A stretch of DNA of 64,000 bases from Pseudomonadales bacterium (GTDB lineage Bacteria > Pseudomonadota > Gammaproteobacteria > Pseudomonadales > Azotimanducaceae). The stretch spans positions 806,001 through 870,000 of the forward strand of contig JAWKZN010000001.1 of the NCBI GenBank assembly GCA_041395945.1. Direction: 5' to 3'. A program made the position numbers and the translations under genes. Positions within the stretch are counted from its first letter, which is position 1, and every line of letters starts with the position of its first letter. A model generated the notes under the pieces. The model made no database searches. It was not told the DNA's origin and saw only the letters and a program-made list of their open reading frames with translations. Positions 1-8,145 of this stretch are shown one piece after another.

Positions 1-1
1 A

Positions 2-658
2 CGCCTGCTGCCAATCGATGAGGCCGAATCTCGTCTCGCGGACCTGCTGGCGAATGGCGGCGAGCACCCGGCGGATGCCAGCCGTCAACGCGCACTGGTT
101 GAGGCGCGAAAAAAGGTCCAGTACGCACCGTACTATGACGAAGCTCGCAATTTTGCCGCACTGATATCGAAACGCTTTCAGAAGGATCAACGGCTTGATT
201 TCGTGGTGGTGACTGGCGGCGGCCCCGGCATCATGGAGGCTGCCAATCGGGGAGCCCACGATGTTGGAGCGAGAAGTGCAGGGTTTAACATTCAACTGCC
301 GCACGAGCAAGAACCGAACAGATACATCAGCGAAGAGTTGTGCTTTCAATTTCATTACTTCGCCTTGCGCAAGATGCATTTTCTGATGCGCGCCAAAGCT
401 TTGGTCGTCTTTCCGGGTGGCTACGGCACCCTCGACGAACTGTTCGATGTGCTGACGCTGATGCAAACAGGCAAAATTTCGCGCATCCCTGTGGTGCTTG
501 TAGGTGCAGCATTCTGGCGTCGCGCGGTGGATTTTGAGTTTCTGGCCGACGAGGGTGTGATCAGTCCCGCGGATACGGAGCTGTTTACGGTAGTTGAAAC
601 CGCCGAGGCAGCGGTAACGGTGTTGGAGCACTTTTACGACGGACGGTCGCCGTCGTGA
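2..658 (+). CDS. LOG-family protein (TIGR00730-type Rossmann fold), 5' partial
   Basis: The reading frame is open from base 2, so the gene begins upstream of the window; the GTG at 203 is internal. The family signatures GGGPGIMEAANRGA (from about base 215) and PGGYGTLDEL (about base 413) are both intact; they form the nucleotide-binding site of LOG-type phosphoribohydrolases, which release the base from nucleoside 5'-monophosphates. The 67 or more residues before the first motif fit the longer bacterial members rather than the short plant-type LOG enzymes. It is expected to be cytosolic. The exact substrate cannot be read from the sequence; the old label 'lysine decarboxylase' for this family is incorrect. 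Confidence 0.85.
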   Translation, partial: RLLPIDEAESRLADLLANGGEHPADASRQRALVEARKKVQYAPYYDEARNFAALISKRFQKDQRLDFVVVTGGGPGIMEAANRGAHDVGARSAGFNIQLPHEQEPNRYISEELCFQFHYFALRKMHFLMRAKALVVFPGGYGTLDELFDVLTLMQTGKISRIPVVLVGAAFWRRAVDFEFLADEGVISPADTELFTVVETAEAAVTVLEHFYDGRSPS

Positions 659-679
659 AGGTTTCGCGCTTTCGCTCTG

Positions 680-961
680 CATGCTGATCAGTATCTCACC
701 CGTAACCAGCTGCTCGCGAGTCAACTTGCGATGGTGTTGACCTTTCTGCCGTCGTTCCTCCTCTCGGGATTCATGTAAGTTATTGCCAATATACCGACGA
801 TCATTCAATGACTGACCTACTTCAATCCGCTGCGCTATTTCCTGGTCATCATTCGCGGTATTGTTTTAAAGGGTGTCGGACCCGAGATCCATTGGCTGCA
901 AATGATCGCACTGACGGTGCTCGGTGGGGAGACGCTTTGGCTTGCCGCCAAGCGATTTTAG
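680..961 (+). pseudogene. Remnant of an ABC-2 type transporter permease (C-terminal part)
   Basis: Translation in the frame of base 680 reads as the last about 95 residues of an ABC-2 permease of the YhhJ/YbhR type: TRNQLLASQLAMVLTFLPSF, then LLSGFM, and after two in-frame stops (TAA at 776, TGA at 809) NPLRYFLVIIRGIVLKGVG to a stop at 959-961. In the family these segments are the late membrane helices and the conserved NPLRYF region. Nothing of the N-terminal half or of an ATPase partner is present, and the start of the fragment also looks frame-shifted (LIS in another frame at 683). It is a decayed gene wedged between the LOG gene and pldA. Confidence 0.65.
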
Positions 962-992
962 AAGGCGCTGACATGAATAACGGTACAGTCCC

Positions 993-1970
993 ATGGTAAG
1001 GGCGGAAAACCTATCGGGTTGGAGGTGGCTGTTACTTTTTGTCGTAGCGTTGACCAGCCCAGTGTCAGCCAACGAGATTGACGATTGCATTGTCGAGTCT
1101 GTACGGCAGGCGAGTGACACCACGACTGTCAGCGAAATCCGCATGCTTTGTCGGGATCAGCGCGCCGATAGCGATGTCGAGACGAGTGCGATCCGGCGCC
1201 GTTTCGTCTCCGAGATCGACACCATGGATCGGCCGTACACGCTCACCGCGCATCGGTCGAACTATGTGTTGCCGTACACCTACAATGCGCACCCAAACAA
1301 TGCGCCGTTCGATTTTCTGGATTTCGGCGAGGAGGTGAAGCACGAGGAGGCGAAGTTTCAGGTGAGCTTCAAACTGCCGCTTGCACACAACCTGATAGTA
1401 CCTGACAGCACGCTCTTTTTTGCCTACACCAATCAATCCTGGTGGCAGATCTACAACACCGACTTCTCTTCGGCATTTCGCGAAAGCGATCACGAGCCGG
1501 AACTGTTTGTGCGTCACTATGGCGGCCCAGATTTTGGACCTTACAGCATCGCTGGCTGGGACCTCGGTTTCGTGCATCAGTCCAACGGTCGTCCGACGCG
1601 CTTATCCCGCAGCTGGAATCGTGTGTTTGCCAACGTCGCCATCGATGGCGGTGATCTCGCGCTATCCATAAAGGCCTGGTATCGGCTGCCGGAAGATGCC
1701 GAGGGCGATGACAACCCGGACCTCTATCGCTATCTCGGTTACGGCGAAGTACGTGCGCTTTACACACCGAATCGAAACACCTTTGGCCTGATGTTGCGAC
1801 CAGGTACCAAAAAGAGCGCGCTGGAATTCACTTGGAGCTATCCCCTGAGCAACTTTCTTCGAGTGTACGCTATCTATTTCAATGGTTATGGCGAGAGTTT
1901 GCTCGATTACGACCATCACGTCGATCGCTTCGGCATAGGCATTGCACTAAACGACTATTTACAGCAATAG
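993..1970 (+). CDS. pldA: Outer-membrane phospholipase A (phospholipase A1)
   Basis: Encodes a 325-residue precursor with a signal peptide (hydrophobic residues about 11-24, cleavage near VSA-NE). The catalytic block of OMPLA is intact: HQSNG at residues 195-199 supplies the His and Ser, and SRSWNR places the Asn at 209, fourteen residues after the His exactly as in the E. coli enzyme. NYVLPYTYN and YTNQSWWQ match the conserved N-terminal part of the barrel. In the family the enzyme is a 12-stranded outer-membrane barrel, calcium dependent and active as a dimer, hydrolysing acyl ester bonds of phospholipids that reach the outer leaflet. No operon partner; the upstream DNA is a pseudogene. The ATG has only a weak ribosome-binding site. 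Confidence 0.9.
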   Translation: MVRAENLSGWRWLLLFVVALTSPVSANEIDDCIVESVRQASDTTTVSEIRMLCRDQRADSDVETSAIRRRFVSEIDTMDRPYTLTAHRSNYVLPYTYNAHPNNAPFDFLDFGEEVKHEEAKFQVSFKLPLAHNLIVPDSTLFFAYTNQSWWQIYNTDFSSAFRESDHEPELFVRHYGGPDFGPYSIAGWDLGFVHQSNGRPTRLSRSWNRVFANVAIDGGDLALSIKAWYRLPEDAEGDDNPDLYRYLGYGEVRALYTPNRNTFGLMLRPGTKKSALEFTWSYPLSNFLRVYAIYFNGYGESLLDYDHHVDRFGIGIALNDYLQQ

Positions 1971-2039
1971 AGAGATGCGTGTCCGCCGCCTCGTGGCTCG
2001 CTTTTCGACCGCTACTAATCGCTACTATAGGGAGTAACT

Positions 2040-3416
2040 GTGGAACTACAGTTTTTCGGTGCCGCTCGTGAAGTCACGGGTTCATGCTATCTGATCGATT
2101 CCGACGAAGTTCGCTTCCTGGTGGATTGCGGGATGTTTCAGGGTGGCCGTGAGGTCGCAGCACGAAATTTGGAGCCTTTCGGTTTCGATCCAAGATCGAT
2201 CGATTTTGTATTGTTGACCCATGCGCATATTGATCACAGTGGTCTGTTACCTAAGTTGACCCGGTCCGGATTCACGGGGCCCATCTACACAACCCGAGCA
2301 ACCGCTGATCTATTGAATGTCATGCTGCCGGACAGTGCCCACATCCAGGAAGAAGATGCCAAGCGGGCGGAACGCCACGGTCGTAAGAATGCGCAACCAC
2401 CGATATATGACGCCATTGACGCACAGGACTGTCTGAAGCAGCTGGTGGCGGTTTCCTATGACGTGAAAATATCTCCTCATAGTGCCGTTGACTGCAGGTT
2501 TCGCGATGCCGGTCATATTCTCGGGTCGGCCATCATCGAGGTGTGGGTAAGTGAGGGAGAGCGGAAAGTCAGCTTTGTCTTTTCAGGTGACCTGGGTCAA
2601 CCGGGACGTCCCATATTGCGGGACCCGACGCTGATAGAGCATGCTGACGTGCTGGTGGTGGAATCGACTTACGGGGGCCGCAACCACAAGCAGTTGAGTC
2701 CGACGCTTGATGAGTTTGTTGCAGCGATCAATGCGACAGACAGAGGTAATGTGATCATCCCGGCATTTGCTGTAGGCCGTACTCAGGAGGTTCTCTACTA
2801 TTTACATCATCTGACTCGCCAGGGGCGGCTGCACAATCTGAATATTTTCGTAGACTCGCCAATGGCGACCGCGGCCACAGAGATTACCCGCGATCATCTG
2901 GCGCTGTTCGATGAGGAAGCGGCAAAGCTCGCCAGTTGGCGCACCGAGGGACATAATCTTCCGGCGCTCCACTTTGTTGGCAGTGTCGCCGAATCGAAGG
3001 CACTCAATCAGATTCGATCTGGTGCCATCGTGATTTCGGCTAGCGGTATGTGCGACGCAGGACGGATCAGGCATCACCTTCGACAGAATCTTCATCGCAG
3101 CGAATGCACAATAATCATCACCGGCTATCAGGCACAGGGAAGCCTGGGACGCCGCTTGGTGGATGGGGCGGAGCGGGTACGGTTATTCGGCAGCGAGATA
3201 CAGGTGCGAGCGAAGATCGTTACTATGGGTGGATTTTCCGCGCATGCCGATGAAGCGGCATTGATGCAGTGGCTGGGTAATTTTGTAACGCCACCCACCG
3301 TTACCTATGTCGTTCATGGCGAAGAAGACGCCGCCCTGTCTGTCGCGCAGGCAATCGAAAATCGACTGGAGTGGCGTGTAGAGGTACCTGTCTATGGGCA
3401 GCGGGAGGTAGTTTGA
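2040..3416 (+). CDS. MBL-fold hydrolase with beta-CASP / RNA-specificity domain
   Basis: 458 residues starting at a GTG preceded by GGGAG a few bases upstream. The metallo-beta-lactamase motif THAHIDHSG, the downstream His of DAGHILGSA, the Asp of FSGDLG, the beta-CASP segment VVESTYGGRNH and the C-terminal motifs SGMCDAGRIRHHL and GFSAHADE are all visible. This order is typical of the YsxA/Ysh1-like RNA exo/endonuclease group with the C-terminal RMMBL region. The likely role is zinc-dependent RNA processing or decay in the cytoplasm; the substrate is not known for bacterial members of this subgroup. Single gene with 69 bases to pldA upstream. Confidence 0.88.
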   Translation: MELQFFGAAREVTGSCYLIDSDEVRFLVDCGMFQGGREVAARNLEPFGFDPRSIDFVLLTHAHIDHSGLLPKLTRSGFTGPIYTTRATADLLNVMLPDSAHIQEEDAKRAERHGRKNAQPPIYDAIDAQDCLKQLVAVSYDVKISPHSAVDCRFRDAGHILGSAIIEVWVSEGERKVSFVFSGDLGQPGRPILRDPTLIEHADVLVVESTYGGRNHKQLSPTLDEFVAAINATDRGNVIIPAFAVGRTQEVLYYLHHLTRQGRLHNLNIFVDSPMATAATEITRDHLALFDEEAAKLASWRTEGHNLPALHFVGSVAESKALNQIRSGAIVISASGMCDAGRIRHHLRQNLHRSECTIIITGYQAQGSLGRRLVDGAERVRLFGSEIQVRAKIVTMGGFSAHADEAALMQWLGNFVTPPTVTYVVHGEEDAALSVAQAIENRLEWRVEVPVYGQREVV

Positions 3417-3642
3417 CCTGCCTGTGGCCGATTCCTGTTCGAGCGGTAGCCGGTAGTTGATACCGGTTGTGACAATGCGATCAGGGGTGGCCTGGCATGG
3501 CCAGGACGTCGAGTTCGAGTCCGTCCACTGTCTTACAGTTAACTTTATTCCGATGACCACAAATCGACGAACGAATCTGACTGGCAATAGACACGATCTG
3601 GGCACGGTGGCTTTGTAAGCTTCTGAAAAATAAGAAAACATC

Positions 3643-3670
3643 GAAGGTTCGAATCCCTCCCTCTCCGCCA
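3643..3670 (+). other. 3' fragment of a tRNA-Ser (candidate attachment site)
   Basis: Reads as T-arm plus acceptor 3' strand of a serine tRNA: GAAGG, loop TTCGAAT, CCCTC (one A:C mismatch in the stem), then CCTCTCC, discriminator G and encoded CCA at 3668-3670. No matching 5' acceptor (GGAGAGG), D-arm or anticodon arm exists in the 230 bases upstream, so this is not a whole gene. Such fragments are left when elements integrate into the 3' end of a tRNA gene. The mobile-element block begins 11 bases later. The 226 bases between the MBL gene and this fragment contain only a small hairpin (CCGGTA/TACCGG, 3450-3466). Confidence 0.6.
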
Positions 3671-3681
3671 CTATAGAGTCT

Positions 3682-3821
3682 GGCTCTACCCGATTAATGG
3701 GGGATGGGCCGTTGTTCACTAAACCCTGTTGATGATGCCATCCCAGCCGCAGGCTCTACCCGATTAATGGGGGATGGGCCGTTGTTCACTAAACCCGGTT
3801 GATGATGCCATCCCAGCCGCA
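3682..3821. repeat. 70-bp tandem duplication of the ISL3 end
   Basis: Bases 3682-3751 and 3752-3821 are the same 70-base unit with a single difference (T at 3727, G at 3797). Each unit contains the left inverted repeat and the last codons of the transposase gene. The inner copy belongs to the intact gene; the outer is an extra end. Confidence 0.95.
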
Positions 3822-4994
3822 GTGGGTTAAGACCCGCAGCCGGTAGTTCTCAAAGTTTCTGAACCCGTAGGCTCTTCTCGACATCATTTCCATCTTGGTG
3901 TGGAAGCCCTCGGTGATGCCGTTGCTGCGCGTGAATCGCCACATGGCGACGATGGGTGCAAGCCATGAGGTGAGTGTTTTTGCGAGCCGGTGGAGCGGAC
4001 TGACGTGGAGCTGCTCAATCAGCGTAAGGAACTCGGGCAACGTGCTTCTGGCTTTCCTGGCGTTCAGTGCTTTCAGCAGCAGGAGGCGGTTCAGCCGCTG
4101 CTTGGCATCGTACAGCGCCTTGAGCACGGGCCATTCTCCGAGATAGCTTCTGAGGTTGTCGCGCTGCTCATCGGACAGATACCACTCGTGCCGACGCATC
4201 AGACTCAGTAATCCGCGGTTGCTTCGACCCTCGGGATCCTGTTGTTGCCAGACCTTGAGAAAGTGCTGGTTTACCAGCCGGATTACATGGAAGCGATCGG
4301 CGACGATCGTGGCCTGGGGGAAGTACCGGCGGGCAATGCTGCGGTAGGTCTCGGACAGATCCATGACGATGACCTTTACCTGATCCCGGCCCGGTAAACG
4401 CCTCAGATAGCGTCTTAAGCTCGGTTCAGAGCGTCCGAGTGCCACGTCGAAGACTTTGTGGTTCTTCAGATCCACAAAGCTTGTTGCATACCCTCGTCGG
4501 CGGGTGAAGAAGTGTTCATCGATACCCAATACCCGTGGACAGGGGCGGTTCGACATCTCAGAGCACCGTTGCCGACAATGGCTCTGATACCAGCGCTCGA
4601 CGGTTGCCGCACTGATGCCGTGGGTGCGCGTGATCTTGCGCTGAGTGACGCCGCCATCATGCGCTTCGAACACCTCGAGCCGAAACGCTTCCGACGCTCT
4701 GAAGCGCGGCCGAACGCCCTTGAACCGGTGGCAGAAATAGCGCCCGCACTGTGGGCAGTGGTACTTGGGCGACTTCAGGTGCAAGGTCATCACCTGGTTA
4801 CCCTGACGCGTGTGCTTGAGGGTTCGTTGACGGGTCGCCTTGATCCTCACCCCCTCGTGCTCGCAATGAATGCACGAGGGGCGTCTGGTAGGCCGGGCAT
4901 AGACCTTGATGCCCTGGTCCCGATCAACCTTCTCGATCTCAAGGTCAGATATGCCTAATATGACTCCTGCGTGGGACATCGGTGGTATCTCCAT
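3789..4994 (-). CDS. ISL3-family transposase
   Basis: 401 residues, the normal length for this family. The N-terminal zinc-finger cysteines (CIHCEHEG near residue 40 and YHCPQCGRYFC near 80) precede a helix-turn-helix (TQRKITRTHGISAATVERWY). The DDE catalytic residues are recognisable in GIDEHFF, VADRFHV and GITEGFHTK. The protein cuts and pastes its own element as DNA. The gene is intact, so the element may still be active. The start could be the ATG at 4994 or that of MSHAG fifteen bases further in. The stop codon lies inside the inner copy of the duplicated terminal unit. Confidence 0.93.
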   Translation of the reverse strand: MEIPPMSHAGVILGISDLEIEKVDRDQGIKVYARPTRRPSCIHCEHEGVRIKATRQRTLKHTRQGNQVMTLHLKSPKYHCPQCGRYFCHRFKGVRPRFRASEAFRLEVFEAHDGGVTQRKITRTHGISAATVERWYQSHCRQRCSEMSNRPCPRVLGIDEHFFTRRRGYATSFVDLKNHKVFDVALGRSEPSLRRYLRRLPGRDQVKVIVMDLSETYRSIARRYFPQATIVADRFHVIRLVNQHFLKVWQQQDPEGRSNRGLLSLMRRHEWYLSDEQRDNLRSYLGEWPVLKALYDAKQRLNRLLLLKALNARKARSTLPEFLTLIEQLHVSPLHRLAKTLTSWLAPIVAMWRFTRSNGITEGFHTKMEMMSRRAYGFRNFENYRLRVLTHCGWDGIINRV

Positions 4995-5285
4995 TAAACG
5001 ATCTTCGCAAAATCAGTTTAATGAACACCGGTGTCCCCCATTAACGATGAAGAGCCGCTCGTGGCCTCGGACTCTCTGACTCTCCGCCGATTTTCTCTAC
5101 CTTCCGTTTCGGCGATACGTTTCGATTTCGAACGGCCGTCCCTGCCAAATCGCAGTCTTTCGCGAGTTGGTCGCACCGCAATGAAAACCTCGCTCCGCGG
5201 ATCGCGTCCCGTTTGTTCATCGCAACGGATCGTCAGATAGAGCGAAGCGGAACCAGAGTGCGGCACTGACCCGGGCGCGGCTAGT

Positions 5286-5690
5286 TCAGAAGTCCGGCTC
5301 TGGTCCCTTGGGGTCGACCATCTCTATGCGGCGGCGCGACACGCGATGGTCAGAGGTTGAAAACTTTGCCGCCTTGATCACATAGACGTCAATCGTCTCG
5401 GTATCGACGCAAACCGCAGGCTCGCGATCATCAAAATCATCAGATGGATACTGAGGGATGTCGAAAAGCCCTGCAAAACCCCGAAAATGATCTCTAGCGT
5501 CGTCCGGCTCCTCCTCCCGTGGCGGGGGGACCTCTTCCCAAACCATGTAGTCGGGATAGGGACCATCTTCATCTACGCCATGTGTGTGGGCACGAAGCAC
5601 AGTACCCTTTGGAATTGGCAGCTCCTCCCCCCGTGCTGACTTGTGAAAGAGAACGATATTCTGACCTGCCCCAGGTTTCCCGGACACCAA
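5286..5690 (-). CDS. Hypothetical acidic protein, 5' end inside an IS end (probably truncated)
   Basis: 134 codons from a TTG at 5690. The first ten codons (MVSGKPGAGQ) are read from the terminal repeat of an IS3-like element, so the original N-terminus has probably been replaced. The rest is acidic and proline-rich (EEVPPPREEEPDD) and ends RRRIEMVDPKGPEPDF. I recognise no family, signal peptide or membrane segment. It lies between two insertion sequences; 229 bases between it and the ISL3 right end hold nothing I can identify. It may be a cargo gene or a gene fragment, and expression is doubtful. Confidence 0.4.
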   Translation of the reverse strand: MVSGKPGAGQNIVLFHKSARGEELPIPKGTVLRAHTHGVDEDGPYPDYMVWEEVPPPREEEPDDARDHFRGFAGLFDIPQYPSDDFDDREPAVCVDTETIDVYVIKAAKFSTSDHRVSRRRIEMVDPKGPEPDF

Positions 5691-5728
5691 GTTAAGCGCA
5701 TTGGAATGCCCCGGGTTCCGCGGACACT
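5662..5728. repeat. Two related IS3-type ends 40 bp apart
   Basis: Bases 5662-5688 (starting TGACCTGCCCCAGG, ending CGGACACC) and 5702-5728 (starting TGGAATGCCCCGGG, ending CGGACACT) agree at 20 of 27 positions in the same orientation. The inner one fits the left end of the IS3-type element that follows; the outer one looks like a relic of a related element. Confidence 0.6.
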
Positions 5729-6183
5729 TTCAGCCTATTCTATTTGCATAGGAGGAAGTGAATGAGTAATCAGCGATACACCCCGGAATTCAAGGACGAG
5801 GCGGTTCGGCAAATCGTCGAACGAGGCTATCCAGTAGCCGAGGTCGCCGAACGACTTGGCGTGTCCGCTCACAGCCTGCATAAATGGGTCAAAGCGATCA
5901 AACCCAGTAAAGCCGATGCCCAGATGGCAGAGCTGAACGACGCGAAGAAGGAAATCCTCAAGCTGCGCGCGCAGTTACGCCGTGCAGAGGAGGAGCGAGA
6001 CATACTAAAAAAGGCCGCGCGGTACTTCGCAAGCCAGCCCGAGTGAAGTACCGCTTTATCGCCGATCATAGTGATCGCTATCCAGTGCGCACCATGTGCC
6101 AACTGTTAGCGGCGTCCAGAAGTGGCTATTACGAGTGGCTCTTCCGGCCACACTCCGATCGGGCACTCGAAGATCAGCGGCTG
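5702..6183 (+). mobile_element. IS3-family element, left part only
   Basis: Starts with a TG-initiated terminal sequence, contains an intact orfA and only the first about 47 codons of orfB, and then changes abruptly to Rhs coding sequence near 6177-6184. The right end and the catalytic DDE domain are missing, so the copy cannot move by itself. Confidence 0.75.
5762..6046 (+). CDS. IS3-family transposase OrfA
   Basis: 94 residues with the usual helix-turn-helix (GYPVAEVAERLGVSAHSLHKW, residues about 20-40) and a leucine-rich coiled coil (EILKLRAQLRRAEEERDILK) that ends the OrfA of this family. GGAGG lies just upstream of the ATG. The codons CTA AAA AAG at 6005-6013 contain the A_AAA_AAG slippery heptamer used for programmed -1 frameshifting, and orfB is in the -1 frame, as expected. 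Here the frameshift would yield only a truncated product because orfB is cut off. Confidence 0.9.
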   Translation: MSNQRYTPEFKDEAVRQIVERGYPVAEVAERLGVSAHSLHKWVKAIKPSKADAQMAELNDAKKEILKLRAQLRRAEEERDILKKAARYFASQPE

Positions 6184-6222
6184 CACCTACGATCCGGCAA
6201 CGGGCCGAACTACCGATATTGA
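6043..6222 (+). pseudogene. IS3-family transposase OrfB, truncated after about 47 codons
   Basis: From the GTG at 6043, which overlaps the orfA stop, the frame reads KYRFIADHSDRYPVRTMCQL and continues to ALEDQRL, which is the standard N-terminal region of IS3 OrfB before the integrase core. From about 6184 the codons are Rhs-derived and the frame stops at 6220-6222. The whole DDE catalytic domain is absent. Confidence 0.8.
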
Positions 6223-6892
6223 TGCCGAAAATGTTGGTTTCCAGACATTGCAGTCGCTGTCTCTTGAGTTTGATGTCCTGGGTAACCTCACTCAGAAGCG
6301 CGATCAGAGTGGGCTGGAAGGAGGCGGATTCAAGGACATCACGGAGTCCTATACCTATGATGGCCTGAACCGGCTGACGCAAGTTCAACAGGGTGGTAAC
6401 ACGACCTTAGCACTTGCTTACGATGCCCTCGGCAACATCACAAGTAAGTTGGCGTATACGACTGCGGGTGGCACGGACACCAATGCCAATGTCGGCAGCT
6501 ACAGTTATGGCAGTCGCCCGCATGCGGTCACTGCTGCCGGAAGCGCCACCTACACCTACGATGCCAATGGCTCGATGCTCTCCGGGGACGGTCGATCCGT
6601 CCTCCACGCGGTCATGGGTAAACCCACTTCCATCGTGCGTGGCAGTGATACGGTGTCCGTCTACTACGGCCCGAATCGCAATCGCTATAAGCGCATTGAC
6701 AATGTCGGTCAGTCGTCAGAGTCCGAAACACACTACATCGGCTCCGTAGAGCGGACGTTCAAGCCCGGTGGGGTGGAGGTCATCAAGCGCTATCTCGATG
6801 GGGAAGCCATCGTCACTCGCACCGACCAAAGTGGCACGGTGAGCTATGAGACCCACTATCTGTTGACGGATCATCTCGGCTCAACCTGTGCA
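6177..6892 (+). pseudogene. Rhs/YD-repeat protein, internal fragment
   Basis: About 239 codons of RHS repeat sequence: CTYDPATGRT, LEFDVLGNLTQKRDQS, YTYDGLNRLTQV, LAYDALGNITSK, TYTYDANGSM, and near the end HYLLTDHLGST, which in full-length proteins precedes the RHS core end and the variable toxin tip. The 5' side is fused to the IS3 orfB remnant and the 3' side is cut at 6893 by the next insertion sequence, so no secretion signal, core-terminal motif or toxin domain remains. In the family these proteins are large secreted or cell-surface shells around a toxin; this fragment is not functional by itself. Confidence 0.85.
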
Positions 6893-8079
6893 TGGCGAAT
6901 TGGTAGTCAAGCTGCAACTGGTGTGTAGAAGAGTCCGCGGCAGTGTTCCTGCCAATCATAGTTGTTGATGTTGACGCACACCTCGCTTGCTTGTTGGCAG
7001 TACTTGGTTGGTGGTTGTCCTGCAAGTGCGGCATGTGTTCGGTAGTTATTGTAGTAGTCCTTGAATTCACCCAGTTTTCTTTCGAGATCCAGTGAATTCC
7101 AGAACGGTACGTGATCAAGAAATTCGCGCCGAATTGTGCCGATTACTCGCTCAATATACGGATGAGACATAGGCGCATACGGAACACTTTTGATTTCCGT
7201 TATGTCGAGAATTCTCAGATTTGCGCGCCACCGATGAAATCGGAAAAGTGGATCGTTGTCGCTGCTAAGGTAGCGGGCTGCATCGGACCCCGAAATAGCG
7301 TGGTTGAACATCCTGCAGACGGCAATGCCATCTACATCGCCAGGGTGAATGCCGAAACCAATTATGCGTCGGCTATATTGATCCATGACAATGAGAACCC
7401 AATGCGATTTGAGCAAGACGGATTCGCAACGAAAAAGATCGATACTCCACAGGCTGTCTTTGCTGTGACCAAGAAACGATAGCCATGAGGGACCTTGGGT
7501 GTTTTCTGGCCTGGGCTTGTAGTGGTTTGCAAGAACGCGTCGCACGATGTCTTTGTTGATCTCGATACCGAAGGTGTGGCTGATGATGTATGCGATACGT
7601 GGGCAACTATAGCGGGGATTACGTTGTTTTAATTCGACGATGGCAGCGATGAGTTCCCGAGATGGACCTTTAGGCCCGGGCCGTCGATGATCTTTGTTGC
7701 CGAACAAGCGGCGATATTTCCGATTGACTAGCGCACGGTGAAATTTCAGGAGAGTGGCAGGTTTGATGACGACTGCCACCGAGCGCAGCCGTCTTGGTGT
7801 AACAACCAAGGACAACAGTCCAAACAAGAGCCGATCGGTTGCCTTGAGATTTGGTGCTTTCTGTCGGGCTCGGCTCAGCACGGTGAGCTGGTGTTTGAGT
7901 ATCAGATTTTCCGCGATTAGAGCTTTGATTCCGCCGGGCCGGAGAATCTTGGCGATAAGAACCAAGCAGTGAACCAGGAGCAAAAGTGTGGACTTCATAG
8001 ACACCTATCGTAGATAGGAATGCGGGTGCTACAAGACTGCAATTTCGTCTGCTATTTTGCGGTGACTACTAATTCGCCA
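6893..8079 (-). mobile_element. Insertion sequence with integrase-core transposase, 1187 bp
   Basis: Both ends are visible: TGGCGAATTGGTAGTCA at 6893 and, inverted, TGGCGAATTAGTAGTCA ending at 8079, 16 of 17 identical. One transposase gene fills it. The flanking bases (CTGTGCA left, CACACAC right) are not a direct repeat, and Rhs coding sequence does not resume on the right, so DNA was lost beside the element. Confidence 0.85.
6907..8004 (-). CDS. Transposase with rve-type integrase catalytic core
   Basis: 365 residues. The N-terminal part has a hydrophobic stretch (LLLLVHCLVLIAKILRPGG) and LIAENLILKHQLTVL, seen in a widespread group of single-gene IS3/IS481-like transposases. The DDE triad is in WSIDLFRCES, LSSDNDPLF and YIERVIGTIRREFLDH, followed by the typical YYNNYRTHAALAGQPP. 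It catalyses transposition of the surrounding element. No frameshift or stop interrupts it, so it may be active. The stop codon lies 14 bases inside the left terminal repeat. Confidence 0.88.
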   Translation of the reverse strand: MSMKSTLLLLVHCLVLIAKILRPGGIKALIAENLILKHQLTVLSRARQKAPNLKATDRLLFGLLSLVVTPRRLRSVAVVIKPATLLKFHRALVNRKYRRLFGNKDHRRPGPKGPSRELIAAIVELKQRNPRYSCPRIAYIISHTFGIEINKDIVRRVLANHYKPRPENTQGPSWLSFLGHSKDSLWSIDLFRCESVLLKSHWVLIVMDQYSRRIIGFGIHPGDVDGIAVCRMFNHAISGSDAARYLSSDNDPLFRFHRWRANLRILDITEIKSVPYAPMSHPYIERVIGTIRREFLDHVPFWNSLDLERKLGEFKDYYNNYRTHAALAGQPPTKYCQQASEVCVNINNYDWQEHCRGLFYTPVAA

Positions 8080-8145
8080 CACACACGGACGAGAAATTGC
8101 GGGTAGTAAGTCTCGACTATGCCGTAGAGCAGGGTCTCTTCCGGC

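Larger units (their letters stand above)
3682..5056 (-). mobile_element. ISL3-family insertion sequence
   Basis: The element carries one transposase gene (minus strand) and has terminal inverted repeats: GGCTCTACCCGATTAATGGG from 3682 (and again from 3752) and, inverted, GGCTCTTCATCGTTAATGGG ending at 5056, 17 of 22 positions identical including the outer GGCTCT. The left end is present twice. The 8 bases outside each end (TAGAGTCT and GCTCGTGG) are not a direct repeat, so the original target duplication is lost or the copy has rearranged. Confidence 0.8.

Noticed and set aside
3183..3719. A 178-codon minus-strand frame containing the string AEREGFEPS
   Set aside because: This is the well-known false protein produced by translating the 3' end of a tRNA-Ser backwards; it is also antisense to the MBL gene.
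6177..6892. Active Rhs toxin system
   Set aside because: Both ends are lost; neither toxin tip nor immunity gene can be identified.
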